Positions 51,613 through 59,870 of a stretch of 64,000 nt of DNA are shown in pieces; position 1 is the stretch's first letter, and each line of letters starts with the position of its first letter. The notes below the pieces were generated by a model that had not been told where the DNA came from, searched no databases, and saw only the letters and a program-made list of their open reading frames with translations. The position numbers and the translations under genes are program-made. The DNA is from an uncultured Eggerthella sp. (GTDB lineage: Bacteria; Actinomycetota; Coriobacteriia; Coriobacteriales; Eggerthellaceae). The DNA lies in NCBI GenBank assembly GCA_959607715.1, contig CAUHNN010000004.1, positions 1-64,000 on the forward strand, in the 5' to 3' direction.

Positions 51613-52908
51613 ATGCTGGACATTCGGTTCGTTCGCGAGCATCAAGAAGAGGTCGCCACCGCTCTGCGCAATCGCAATAGCGAGTGGGATTCCGAGCGCT
51701 TCCAAGAGCTGGACGAATCACGCCGTAGCGCAATCGCCCATGAAGAGGAGCTTCAGGGTCAGCGCAACGCACTGTCCAAGGAGATCGGCCGATTGATGGG
51801 CGAAGGCAAGCGCGAAGAGGCCGAGGCGGCCAAGGAATCCGTTCGCCAGATCAACGCGCGCATCGAGGGCTTCGCCGCGAAGCGCGCCGAGCTCGACGCC
51901 GAGCTGAACGACTTCATGGCTCGCATCCCCAATATCCCGTGCGCGGCCACTCCGGTGGGTAAAGACGAAACCGAGAACCCCGAGCGTCGCCGCTGGGGCG
52001 TCCCGCGCGATTTCGCGGCTGAGGGCTTCGAGCCCAAGGCCCACTGGGATCTCGGCGCCGAGTGCGGCATCCTCGACTTCGATCGCGGCGCGAAGCTCTC
52101 GGGAGCTCGCTTCACGGTCCTCGCCGGCGCCGGTGCGACCCTCGACCGCGCTCTGCAGTGTTTCTTCCTGAACACCCACATCGCGCGCGGTTTCAAGGAG
52201 TTCATCCCGCCGGTGGTCGTCAACCGCGAGATCATGTACGGCACCGGTCAGCTTCCCAAGTTCGAGGACGACGCCTACCATACCGGCGAAGATCAGTTCC
52301 TCATCCCGACGGCCGAAGTGGCCCTCACCAACCTCCATGCCGGCGAGATCCTCGATGCGTCGGAACTGCCGCTGCGCTACACCGCAGGTACGCCGTGCTT
52401 CCGCGAGGAGGCGGGATCGGCTGGTCGCGACACGCGCGGCATCATTCGCCAGCACCAGTTCACCAAGGTCGAGATGGTGAAGTTCGCTCGCCCTGAAGAA
52501 TCCGACGAAGAGCTGGAAAGCATGACCGCCGAGGCCGAGTACCTGCTTCAGCAGCTTGGCCTGCCGTATCGCGTCATCAGCCTCTGCACCGGCGACCTGG
52601 GTTTCTCTGCGCGCCAGACGTATGACGTCGAGGTGTGGCTGCCGAGCTACAACGGCTATAAGGAGATCTCCTCCTGCTCGAACTGCGGGGATTTCCAGGC
52701 TCGTCGCGCGAACATCAAGTATCGAGACCCGAAGAACTTCAAGGGCACGCGTTTCGTCCACACGCTCAACGGTTCCGGCCTTCCGACGGGTCGCACCATG
52801 GCCGCCATCATGGAGAACTACCAGAACGCCGATGGCTCCATCACCGTTCCCGAGGTGCTCCGTCCTTACATGGGCGGCATCGAGGTCATCGAGCCCGTCG
52901 CCCGATAG
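51613..52908 (+). CDS. serS: Seryl-tRNA synthetase
   Basis: A 431-residue class II synthetase. The N-terminal long coiled coil (about 1-105) binds the tRNA variable arm. Motif 2 TPCFREEAGSAGRDTRGIIR and motif 3 NGSGLPTGRTMAAIMENYQN are intact. TATACT at 51551-51556 is a likely -10. The 130-bp leader is too short for a T box, and none is seen. Confidence 0.97.
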   Translation: MLDIRFVREHQEEVATALRNRNSEWDSERFQELDESRRSAIAHEEELQGQRNALSKEIGRLMGEGKREEAEAAKESVRQINARIEGFAAKRAELDAELNDFMARIPNIPCAATPVGKDETENPERRRWGVPRDFAAEGFEPKAHWDLGAECGILDFDRGAKLSGARFTVLAGAGATLDRALQCFFLNTHIARGFKEFIPPVVVNREIMYGTGQLPKFEDDAYHTGEDQFLIPTAEVALTNLHAGEILDASELPLRYTAGTPCFREEAGSAGRDTRGIIRQHQFTKVEMVKFARPEESDEELESMTAEAEYLLQQLGLPYRVISLCTGDLGFSARQTYDVEVWLPSYNGYKEISSCSNCGDFQARRANIKYRDPKNFKGTRFVHTLNGSGLPTGRTMAAIMENYQNADGSITVPEVLRPYMGGIEVIEPVAR

Positions 52909-52934
52909 CGTCTTGTTCTTAGACGCTCGTATCG

Positions 52935-53534
52935 ATGGCGAAAAAGAAAAACAAGCGCCCTTCGGTCGTCGGAAAGCGCGTCGCCGTACCCGATGCGCGT
53001 CAGGCGACTTCCCGCGAAAAAGGGGAAGTCGCCGCGTCTGACGCGCGTCAGAGCACGAAGGCGGCGGAGGCCTCATCGCCCGCCGCTTCCGAAGGCGCCC
53101 CCAACACATCCGCCTCCTTGTCCCGGACGGGCACTCCGCGCGTCGGTGCGCGCGAGCGGCAGATCAGGCGCCGCCACATGTCGCGAAGGTTCTTCGTCGT
53201 CGCAGGCGTGTTCATGGCCGTGCTCCTGGTCGCCACGGCGGCGCTGGCATGGAACCATTGGCTGCGCTATGACGATGCGGCGGATATCCAGGGATCGTGG
53301 AAAATCGACGGGAGCGAGCAGGTCATCACCATCACCTCCGACCAGATCGCGCTCACGCCGGAGGTCTCGTATTCCTATGCGCTCGACACCTTCGCCAAGA
53401 CGATCGATTTCACCTTCGAGCAGTACGGGGGGTCGGGCTCGTACGCCTTCTCGCCGGAGCGCACCACGCTCGTCATAACCGAGACGCAGGCCGAATCCGG
53501 CCAGAAGGTCTCGACGAAGCTGGTGAAGCAGTGA
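52935..53534 (+). CDS. Single-pass membrane protein with exported beta domain
   Basis: A 199-residue protein. A long basic, Ala/Ser-rich cytoplasmic region (1-82) precedes one membrane helix (about 86-107) and an exported domain beginning IQGSWKIDGSEQVITITS. This resembles small lipocalin-like or DUF5640-type beta domains in lipoproteins. Function unknown. It follows serS by 26 bp, and its TGA overlaps the GTG of the next gene. Confidence 0.65.
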   Translation: MAKKKNKRPSVVGKRVAVPDARQATSREKGEVAASDARQSTKAAEASSPAASEGAPNTSASLSRTGTPRVGARERQIRRRHMSRRFFVVAGVFMAVLLVATAALAWNHWLRYDDAADIQGSWKIDGSEQVITITSDQIALTPEVSYSYALDTFAKTIDFTFEQYGGSGSYAFSPERTTLVITETQAESGQKVSTKLVKQ

Positions 53535-53956
53535 CCGAGGCGCCGCGTGAGGCGGTGCGCATCGAGGCTATCCGCGTGAGGGCCGATCGCATCGAGGCAT
53601 CCGTGGCGGTATCGTCCGAGCGGTATCGCATGAGCGACCCCGCGCTGGTTCGTCGTTGCCTTCGCTTCGCCCCGACCATGGCCCACCATGCCTGCCGCAA
53701 CGAGATTGGGCCGCTCTTCTCGTTCGTGATGGAATCCACCTCGGTGCCCCATCTTCTTGAGCACATGGTCGTCGATGCGCAGACGCGATGCGCGCGCAGC
53801 GCATCGCGCGTCTTCACCGGAGCGACCCAGTGGGACGAGGCGGGCGCCCTCACCGCGACGGTATCCCTTTCGTACGAGGATGACCTCGAGGCCCTCCGCT
53901 GCTTGTCGCAGGCCGTTTCGTTTCTCAACGACGCGCTTCTCGAGTTGAGGGGCTAG
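53531..53956 (+). CDS. Stand-alone protein resembling the cyanophycin synthetase N-terminal domain
   Basis: About 141 residues from GTG 53531, overlapping the previous stop. The order of conserved pieces, PALVRRCLRFAPTMAHHACR, then VPHLLEHMVVDAQTR, FTGATQW and a strand pair before LRCLSQAVSFLNDALL, resembles the N-terminal domain of cyanophycin synthetase (HxVEHVALELQ and GxTR). No ATP-grasp or Mur-ligase domain is attached or adjacent. The assignment is tentative and the function is unknown. Confidence 0.5.
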   Translation: MTEAPREAVRIEAIRVRADRIEASVAVSSERYRMSDPALVRRCLRFAPTMAHHACRNEIGPLFSFVMESTSVPHLLEHMVVDAQTRCARSASRVFTGATQWDEAGALTATVSLSYEDDLEALRCLSQAVSFLNDALLELRG

Positions 53957-54119
53957 GCAGCGGGCCCTTCACGCAGATATCCGCGATGCCCCGATCCTGT
54001 GGGTGGTGGGTTTCGAATCGGAAACAAGACGATCCCCCCTCGTCGTTTTATCGCCATCTGCGACGACGATCCTTTTATAATGTCTTCAGGAATCACTACA
54101 TCATGGGAAGGTGTTCACG

Positions 54120-54656
54120 ATGGGAAAATTCGCTACGTTCGTTCTTGGTGGCGTCGCCGGTGCTGCGGTCGCTCTTCTTCTTGCTCCTCGCAGCGGTGCC
54201 GAGAACCGCGCGTTGATCGGCGAGGCTATCAACGATAACTGCAAGATCCCTTCTGGTGTTCAGGAAAAGGCAGGCCAGCTCGTCGACGCAGCCGCCACTA
54301 CCTCCACCAAGGTCATCAACGCAGTCGTGGATAACGGCTCTGACGCCTACAAGGCGGTCGCCTCCCGCGCTCAGCAGATGGCGCCCGCTTCCGTGCGCGC
54401 CTTCGATGCCAACAGCGATGAGCTTCGCGAGAAGATCGATGCGGCTCGCGAGCGCATCGCTGCTCAGGTCGCCAAGAACGCCGAAGCTGCACGCGACGCT
54501 GCGGTCGACAAGGTCCCTGCCGCCATCGACGCCGCCCAGGCGGCGACGCAGGCCGTGAAGGACGCTGCGGCCACGGCGAAGGACACTGCGGTCAATGCGG
54601 CGAGCGCCGTTGCGGCAAAAGTGTCCTCGTCTTCTGACGGCGAGGCAACGAAATAG
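54120..54656 (+). CDS. YtxH-like protein with long Ala-rich helical tail
   Basis: About 178 residues from ATG 54120, which follows GAAGG. The N terminus GKFATFVLGGVAGAAVALLL followed by APRSG is the YtxH hallmark: one membrane helix and a short polar motif. The remainder is Ala/Lys/Asp-rich helix of LEA or apolipoprotein style. YtxH proteins are stress-associated and poorly understood. TATAAT at 54076-54081 is a good -10. Confidence 0.82.
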   Translation: MGKFATFVLGGVAGAAVALLLAPRSGAENRALIGEAINDNCKIPSGVQEKAGQLVDAAATTSTKVINAVVDNGSDAYKAVASRAQQMAPASVRAFDANSDELREKIDAARERIAAQVAKNAEAARDAAVDKVPAAIDAAQAATQAVKDAAATAKDTAVNAASAVAAKVSSSSDGEATK

Positions 54657-54776
54657 CCTTCAATGAGGAATAACGCGAGGCGCAGGCTATTCTTGTCATG
54701 CGCCTTGACTACCAAGACGGCGGCGTGAGTCGCCGTCTTCGTTTGACGGGGCAGTGCCGCGAAGGAGTATCTGATC

Positions 54777-55580
54777 GTGAAGAAAGATCGCTATACGATC
54801 CGCGAGCTCAAAGGAGTGAGGGTCGATCAAGTCGGGAAGAAGGACCACCGCATAGGGCGCGTCCATTCGTTTGTGTTCCACCCCCGCGATCTGCGCGTCG
54901 TAGGCTTCACGGTGAAACGCCCCGATGTTGCGCTCATGTTCCATCGCTCCGATATCTTCGTCGCCTTGGATTCGTTCGACGTCGCCGATGGCGTCGTGTG
55001 CATCGATGAGGAGCGCGCCTCGACCGGCAAGGCGGCGTGCAAGAGGCTTGGAGTCGACTGGGATTCTTGCATCGTATGGCAGGGGATGGCCCTTGTCGCC
55101 GAGGACGGCTCGATCCTCGGGCGCGTCGGTGACGTCACGTTCGACACCACCGATGGATCGGTGGTGTCCCTGGTCGTCGATCGCGGCGCTTCGGCCCAGG
55201 CCCTTCTGGGCGTGACCGAGGTTCCCCGCGAGTTGATCAAGGGTTTCAGGACCGGTGTGGGCGACAACCTCGAGATCTGCGATGAAGAGGACTTCATCAG
55301 GGGCGGCATCGTCGTATCGAGCGAGGTCCTTTCACTCGCCCCGGCAGGGGGATTGGCCGAGCGCGCCGGCGAAGCGAGCGCGGTAGCCGAAGCGAAGGCA
55401 GCGCAGGTTCTCGAGAAGGCGCGCCCCGTTGCGCACCATGCGGCCGAGAAGGCCGACGAGGCGGTTAACAAGGGGGCATATGCCCTTGGCAGGCAGCTGT
55501 CCAAGACGCGCGGCATGTTTTCCAGCTTCAAAGAGGAGTATCGTCGCGCCCGAGACGGCGAAGATGGGGAGAGTAAATGA
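54777..55580 (+). CDS. PRC-barrel protein with helical tail
   Basis: A 267-residue protein from GTG 54777 behind AAGGAG. Two PRC-barrel domains are apparent (YTIRELKGVRVDQVGKKDHR with GRVHSFVFHP, and later EDGSILGRVGDVTFDTTDGS), followed by an Ala/Glu-rich helical region (about 190-250). PRC barrels bind RNA or mediate protein contacts in diverse systems. It lies between the YtxH-like gene and a VTT-domain gene and overlaps the latter by four bases. Confidence 0.8.
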   Translation: MKKDRYTIRELKGVRVDQVGKKDHRIGRVHSFVFHPRDLRVVGFTVKRPDVALMFHRSDIFVALDSFDVADGVVCIDEERASTGKAACKRLGVDWDSCIVWQGMALVAEDGSILGRVGDVTFDTTDGSVVSLVVDRGASAQALLGVTEVPRELIKGFRTGVGDNLEICDEEDFIRGGIVVSSEVLSLAPAGGLAERAGEASAVAEAKAAQVLEKARPVAHHAAEKADEAVNKGAYALGRQLSKTRGMFSSFKEEYRRARDGEDGESK

Positions 55581-56371
55581 GCAAACACGACGAAACGGTG
55601 AAGATCCTCGGTCATTCCATGAAGAAGGCCGATCTGTTTCGGGCCCTCGGCCTGCTTGCGTTCATCGCGCTTACCGCCGGCATCGTTGCGGCTCTGTGGC
55701 CGAGCCTTTCTCTGATTCTCGAGCCGAACGGCGTCGATCGTCTTATCGCCGACATCCAGTCGAAGGGGGCCTGGGGCGTGCTCATGCTCCTCGGCCTTCA
55801 GCTCCTCCAGATCATCGTCGCGTTCGTTCCCGGTGAAGTGGTCCAGGTCGCTGCCGGCATGCTTTACGGCCCTTTGTGGGGAACGGTGATAATCCTGACC
55901 GGCTGCGTCGCGTCGAGCGCGATCGTCTATCAGCTTGTCCATCGCCTCGGGGCGCCGTTCGTCCATGCCATGGTCGACAAGAAGTATCTCGTGAAGTTCT
56001 ACGAGTTCGAGAAGTCGGGGAAGTTGAGCTTGACGGTCTTCATCCTCTTCCTCATACCCGGCATGCCCAAAGACGTCTTCACGTATCTTGTTCCCTTGAC
56101 GAGCATGCGCATGCGCACGTTTCTGCTCCTCTCGAACGTTGGGCGCATCCCCGGCATCATCTTGTCGACGTATGCCGCGGCAGGTTTGGCGGAGGGGGAT
56201 TTCGTCGTCAGCATGGTTATTTTCGGCATCGCCGCGGTGTTCGTGATCATCGGCGTCGTCTTCCGGGAGCGCATCATGGGGCTTGTCAGCGGCAAGCGCG
56301 AAGCGCGCGAAGCCGTTGCCCGTTACGAGGAGTATCTCGAGCAAAAGAAGGAGGGCGGCGATGGCGAATAG
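55577..56371 (+). CDS. TVP38/TMEM64 (VTT-domain) membrane protein
   Basis: A 264-residue protein with about six membrane segments and the VTT/DedA-type core: FVPGEVVQVAAGMLYGPLWG and FLIPGMPKDVFTYLVPLTSM. Relatives in bacteria and eukaryotes are linked to lipid scrambling and envelope homeostasis. It overlaps the PRC gene by four bases and the TM2 gene by eleven, so the three are one unit. Confidence 0.9.
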   Translation: MSKHDETVKILGHSMKKADLFRALGLLAFIALTAGIVAALWPSLSLILEPNGVDRLIADIQSKGAWGVLMLLGLQLLQIIVAFVPGEVVQVAAGMLYGPLWGTVIILTGCVASSAIVYQLVHRLGAPFVHAMVDKKYLVKFYEFEKSGKLSLTVFILFLIPGMPKDVFTYLVPLTSMRMRTFLLLSNVGRIPGIILSTYAAAGLAEGDFVVSMVIFGIAAVFVIIGVVFRERIMGLVSGKREAREAVARYEEYLEQKKEGGDGE

Positions 56372-56723
56372 CGAACGCGATGCCTTCGATGGACCGAGGG
56401 GCGCGCAGCCAGGTGGGGGGCAGCGATGGAGCGAGCCTCCTGTCCAGCCCCACTACCATGCGCCCGGTGACTCTCGCGATCATGTCGCAGCGGGCCTGCT
56501 CGCTATTTTCCTGGGGTGGCTCGGTGTCCATAAATTCTATCTGGGATACAACGCCCAGGGGTTCATTCTCCTTGCCGTGAGCCTGATAGGCGGCTTGTTC
56601 TCGTTCGGCCTTGCCGCAGGCGCCGTCGTCATCATCTCGATCATAGAGGGAGTGATCTACCTCACGAAAAGCCAGAGCGAGTTCGAGCGGACCTACGTCC
56701 ACGGAAAGAGGGAGTGGTTCTAG
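56361..56723 (+). CDS. TM2-domain protein
   Basis: A 120-residue protein from ATG 56361 behind GAAGGAGGG. A polar Pro/Gln/Gly-rich N terminus (1-45) precedes the TM2 domain: AGLLAIFLGWLGVHKFYLGY, then a second helix pair and a charged end. TM2 proteins are small membrane proteins of unknown function. It ends the YtxH-PRC-VTT-TM2 cluster. Confidence 0.88.
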   Translation: MANSERDAFDGPRGAQPGGGQRWSEPPVQPHYHAPGDSRDHVAAGLLAIFLGWLGVHKFYLGYNAQGFILLAVSLIGGLFSFGLAAGAVVIISIIEGVIYLTKSQSEFERTYVHGKREWF

Positions 56724-56761
56724 CTCGAGCCTTCATTCGTCTGCAAGAGGGCGGCGGGCCG

Positions 56762-56788
56762 TTGATATCGGGTTCGCTGCGCTATAAT
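56762..56788 (+). promoter_or_regulatory. Probable promoter of the aldolase gene
   Basis: TTGATA (56762-56767) and TATAAT (56783-56788) with a 15-bp spacer. The spacing is short, but the -10 is perfect. Confidence 0.5.
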
Positions 56789-56828
56789 GGTTATGTCCTG
56801 TGCATCTATGCCAATAAGGAGGAACAGT

Positions 56829-57767
56829 ATGCCCACCATCACTCGTGATCAGGTCAAGGTCCCTGCCGACGTTATGCCTGAATCTCGTGAAACGTACATC
56901 GAGAACTATTTGAAGGCTACTCGCAACACGGGCCGTTTGATGCTCTTTGCGTGTGACCAGAAGATCGAGCACCTCAACAAGGACTTCTACGGGGAGGGCA
57001 TCGACATCTCCGATGCCGAGCCCGAGCACTTGTTCGAGATCGGATCCAAGGGCACCATCGGTGTGCTCGCGGGCCAGCGCGGCCTCATCGCCCGCTACGC
57101 CAACGACTATCCCGAGATCAACTACCTGGTGAAGATGAACTCCAAGACCAACCTGGTCAAGGGTTCCCAGGACGATCCCTATTCCCCGCAGCTCCATGAG
57201 CTCGAGGCCGTTCTCGCCATGCGCGAGGCCGGTGTGAACATCGTCGGTCTTGGCTACACTATCTACCTGGGCTCCGAGTACGAATCCACCATGATGGCCG
57301 AAGCCGGCGAACTCATCGCCGAGGCTCACGCTGCCGGTCTGCTTGTCGTGCTGTGGATCTACCCGCGCGGCAAGGCCGTTACCGATGAGAAGGATCCCGA
57401 CCTGATCGCAGGCGCTGCCGGCGTCGCCCTGTGCCTTGGCGCCGACTTCGTCAAGGTCAACCCTCCTCACGCGACCGACGACAAGACGTCCGCCGAGGGC
57501 CTTAAGATCGCTTCCATGGCTGCTGGCCGCACGGGGCTTGTGTGCGCTGGCGGATCGAAGGCCGATGCGAACAAGTTCCTTTCCGATCTCCACGATCAGA
57601 TCCACATCGGCGGCTGCTGCGGCAACGCGACCGGACGTAACATCCACATGCGTTCCACCGAAGAGGCCATCCGTCTGTGCGATGCCATTTCGGCTGTCAC
57701 GCTGGGCGATTGGAGCGTCGAAGACGCCGAGGCGGTCTTCCGCGGCGAGAAGGAATTCTCTCTGTAA
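56829..57767 (+). CDS. Class I fructose-bisphosphate aldolase (DhnA/archaeal type)
   Basis: A 312-residue Schiff-base aldolase of the DeoC/LacD-like FbaB group. ATG 56829 follows AAGGAGG; upstream in-frame ATGs lie at or before the -10. RLMLFACDQKIEHLNKDF is the family start, the Schiff-base Lys is expected in GADFVKVNPPHATDD and the phosphate site in VCAGGSKADANKF and GGCCGNATGRNIH. It works with enolase (12765) in glycolysis or gluconeogenesis. Confidence 0.93.
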   Translation: MPTITRDQVKVPADVMPESRETYIENYLKATRNTGRLMLFACDQKIEHLNKDFYGEGIDISDAEPEHLFEIGSKGTIGVLAGQRGLIARYANDYPEINYLVKMNSKTNLVKGSQDDPYSPQLHELEAVLAMREAGVNIVGLGYTIYLGSEYESTMMAEAGELIAEAHAAGLLVVLWIYPRGKAVTDEKDPDLIAGAAGVALCLGADFVKVNPPHATDDKTSAEGLKIASMAAGRTGLVCAGGSKADANKFLSDLHDQIHIGGCCGNATGRNIHMRSTEEAIRLCDAISAVTLGDWSVEDAEAVFRGEKEFSL

Positions 57768-57794
57768 CCTAAGCAGTGCGTTTCTTTTCTATCG

Positions 57795-57820
57795 ACCGCG
57801 CCTTCGGGCGCGGTTTTTTT
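57795..57820 (+). terminator. Rho-independent terminator after the aldolase gene
   Basis: Eight-bp stem (57795-57802 with 57807-57814), TTCG loop and seven T. Confidence 0.92.
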
Positions 57821-57866
57821 ATGGTGTGCCACATGCATCGATAACCAGGCGCACGTTTGGGGGAAG

Positions 57867-57885
57867 CCCATCCGAAACGGATGGG
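57867..57885 (+). promoter_or_regulatory. Hairpin in the leader of the prepilin peptidase gene
   Basis: CCCATCCG and CGGATGGG form a perfect stem around AAA (or a GAAA-type loop) about 105 bp before the start. The surrounding 57821-57989 has further GC-rich pairings. No riboswitch class could be assigned. Confidence 0.35.
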
Positions 57886-57989
57886 AGGCGCGCTCGGGTG
57901 TCGATGGAATTGCGAGCCGTAAGGCGCACAATGGAACGGATCGTCGGCAACGAAGGGATCGCCCTGGTCGATGGCGCGGAAGGAGCCCC

Positions 57990-58475
57990 ATGGAAACCGT
58001 GTGCACAGCAGTACTCATCGCCGAGCTCGTCCGTATCGGCTGGGTCGATGCGAGGACGCGCACCGTGCTGCTGCTCGACGTCGTCGTGCTGGCGCTCATG
58101 CGATGCGCGTTCGCCCTTATGGCGTTTGGCGGCGCATTTGCCCATGGCTCCCCTGCGTATCTTCTGTGGGACCCTGCCGGCATCGTCTCATCGTGCGCTG
58201 CGGGCCTGGCGGCAGCGATGTTCCTGTGGCTTATCGGGAAGGCGGTTTCGTTTCGGTCGGGGAAAGAGGCGCTCGGAACCGGCGATGCGTGGCTGTGCGC
58301 GGTCCTGCCTTTGTTCCTTGATGCCGGGGACGTCCCTCTTTTCCTCATCGTGTCGGCGACGGGCGCATGCATCGAGGCGCTCTGGTGCATCGTGCGGGGA
58401 AAGAGGGATTTCCCGTTCGCTCCCTGTCTCGTTGCATCGCTCGGGGCGATCGTTGTTTGGCGGCTTTGGTTTTAG
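57990..58475 (+). CDS. A24 prepilin peptidase-like protein, catalytic domain only
   Basis: A 161-residue membrane protein with five to six helices. The two catalytic Asp of A24 aspartic peptidases are Asp20 (RIGWVDARTRTV) and Asp99 (LGTGDAW), and the end FPFAPCLVASLGAIVV is typical. The N-terminal methylase domain of PilD is absent, as in archaeal FlaK/TadV-type enzymes. No pilus genes are adjacent, so its substrates must be elsewhere. ATG 57990 follows AAGGAG. Confidence 0.85.
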   Translation: METVCTAVLIAELVRIGWVDARTRTVLLLDVVVLALMRCAFALMAFGGAFAHGSPAYLLWDPAGIVSSCAAGLAAAMFLWLIGKAVSFRSGKEALGTGDAWLCAVLPLFLDAGDVPLFLIVSATGACIEALWCIVRGKRDFPFAPCLVASLGAIVVWRLWF

Positions 58476-58495
58476 GGGAAGGGTTAGGGTAAGAA

Positions 58496-58521
58496 AAAGG
58501 CTCGCCGCAAGGCGAGCCTTT
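58496..58521 (-). terminator. Terminator of tRNA-Leu, bidirectional
   Basis: Eleven-bp stem (58496-58506 with 58511-58521) and GCAA loop, followed on the minus strand by five T. It also ends the prepilin peptidase transcript on the plus strand. Confidence 0.88.
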
Positions 58522-58532
58522 CGATTCAGAGA

Positions 58533-58616
58533 TGGTGCCCGAGGCGGGATTTGAACCCGCACGTCTTTCGACAACGGTTTTTGAGACCGCCGCGTCTGCC
58601 GTTCCGCCACTCGGGC
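58533..58616 (-). tRNA. tRNA-Leu, anticodon CAA
   Basis: An 84-base class II tRNA on the minus strand. The acceptor stem GCCCGAG (from 58616) pairs with CTCGGGC, the anticodon loop is CTCAAAA with anticodon CAA, a long variable arm follows, the T loop is TTCAAAT, and an encoded CCA lies at 58535-58533. It decodes UUG. Confidence 0.96.
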
Positions 58617-58622
58617 GCAGGA

Positions 58623-58659
58623 TTGCATTATACCTATTTCAAGCTAATAATGAAAGTTC
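58623..58659. promoter_or_regulatory. Overlapping divergent promoters of tRNA-Leu and the aminotransferase gene
   Basis: Plus strand: TTGCAT (58623-58628) and TAATAA (58645-58650), 16 bp apart. Minus strand: TATAAT (58632-58627) with TTTCAT 17 bp upstream. The two overlap, so polymerase can probably occupy only one at a time. Confidence 0.55.
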
Positions 58660-58688
58660 ACATCATGTACGGTGGCGAGAGGAAAACC

Positions 58689-59870
58689 ATGATCAACGAA
58701 ACCATGTATGGACTCGGCAGCGAGCCCTCGGCCATTCGAGAGCTGTTTGCCTATGGTTTGGCCCGAAAGGCCGAAATCGGCGAAGAGAACGTGTTCGACT
58801 TCAGTATCGGCAATCCGAGCGTTCCCGCGCCCGCCAAAGTCGCCGAGACCATCCGCTCGTTGGCCGATATGCCGCCGGCCGAGCTGCATGCCTATTCGCC
58901 TGCTTCGGGACGCGAGGAGACGAAGAAGGCCATCGTCGATAACCTGAACCGTCGTTTCGGCACCGACTACCATCCCCATGACCTCTACGTGACCATGGGG
59001 GCCGCCGCCTGCCTTTCCGCCTGTCTCACGGCGGTGGTTGAGCCGGGAGACGAGATCATCGTCATCTCGCCGTATTTCCCGGAGTATCGCGTGTGGATCG
59101 AGGCAGCGGGAGGAACCTGCGTCGAGGTGCCTGCGCGTCAGGAGGACTTCCAGATCGATTTGAGCGCCCTCGAGTCGGCCCTCAGCACGCAAACCAAGGC
59201 GATCATAGTCAATTCTCCCAACAACCCCGTCGGCGTCGTCTACACGCCCGACACCCTGGAAGAGCTTGCCGATCTTCTTCGCTCTAAGCGAGAAGAGCTC
59301 GATTCCCCGTTGTTCGTCATTTCCGACGAGCCGTATCGCGAGTTGGCCTACGGCGATATTGCCGTTCCTTGGGTTCCCTCTTATTACGACAACACGCTCG
59401 TGTGCTATTCCTGGTCGAAGTCGCTTTCGCTTCCGGGAGATCGCATCGGCTACGTTCTCGTGGGAGATGATGTTCAGGACGCCGAGAGGGTTCGCATGGC
59501 CGTTGCGGGCGCGGGTCGTTCGCTTGGCTACATCTGCGCGCCGGTGTTCTTCCAGCGGGTGATCGAGGAATGTGTCGATGAGCCGGTGAACACGGCAGCC
59601 TATGCGGCCAACCGCGCACTGCTCACCGAAGGACTCGAGAAGCTCGGTTATCGCTTCATCGCGCCCGATGGGGCCTTCTATCTGTGGGTCGAGGCGCTTG
59701 AGCCCGATGCCCAGGCGTTTTCCGACAAGGCGAAGAGCCACGAGTTGCTTCTCGTCCCCTCCGATAGCTTCGGGGTCGGCGGTTGGGTTCGCGTGAGCTA
59801 TTGCGTTTCCGCTGACGTCATCCGAAGCTCCATGCCTGCATTCGCCGCCCTGAAGAGGGACTATGAGTAG
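58689..59870 (+). CDS. PLP-dependent aminotransferase (class I/II)
   Basis: A 393-residue fold-type I aminotransferase. ATG 58689 with AGAGGA upstream gives MINETMYGLGSEPSAIRELF. The PLP Lys is in YSWSKSLSLPGDRIGY, with NSPNNPVGVVYT and the Asp-Glu-Pro-Tyr of VISDEPYRELAY. The substrate cannot be told from sequence; aspartate or aromatic amino acids are usual. The HAD gene overlaps its end by eight bases. Confidence 0.92.
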   Translation: MINETMYGLGSEPSAIRELFAYGLARKAEIGEENVFDFSIGNPSVPAPAKVAETIRSLADMPPAELHAYSPASGREETKKAIVDNLNRRFGTDYHPHDLYVTMGAAACLSACLTAVVEPGDEIIVISPYFPEYRVWIEAAGGTCVEVPARQEDFQIDLSALESALSTQTKAIIVNSPNNPVGVVYTPDTLEELADLLRSKREELDSPLFVISDEPYRELAYGDIAVPWVPSYYDNTLVCYSWSKSLSLPGDRIGYVLVGDDVQDAERVRMAVAGAGRSLGYICAPVFFQRVIEECVDEPVNTAAYAANRALLTEGLEKLGYRFIAPDGAFYLWVEALEPDAQAFSDKAKSHELLLVPSDSFGVGGWVRVSYCVSADVIRSSMPAFAALKRDYE

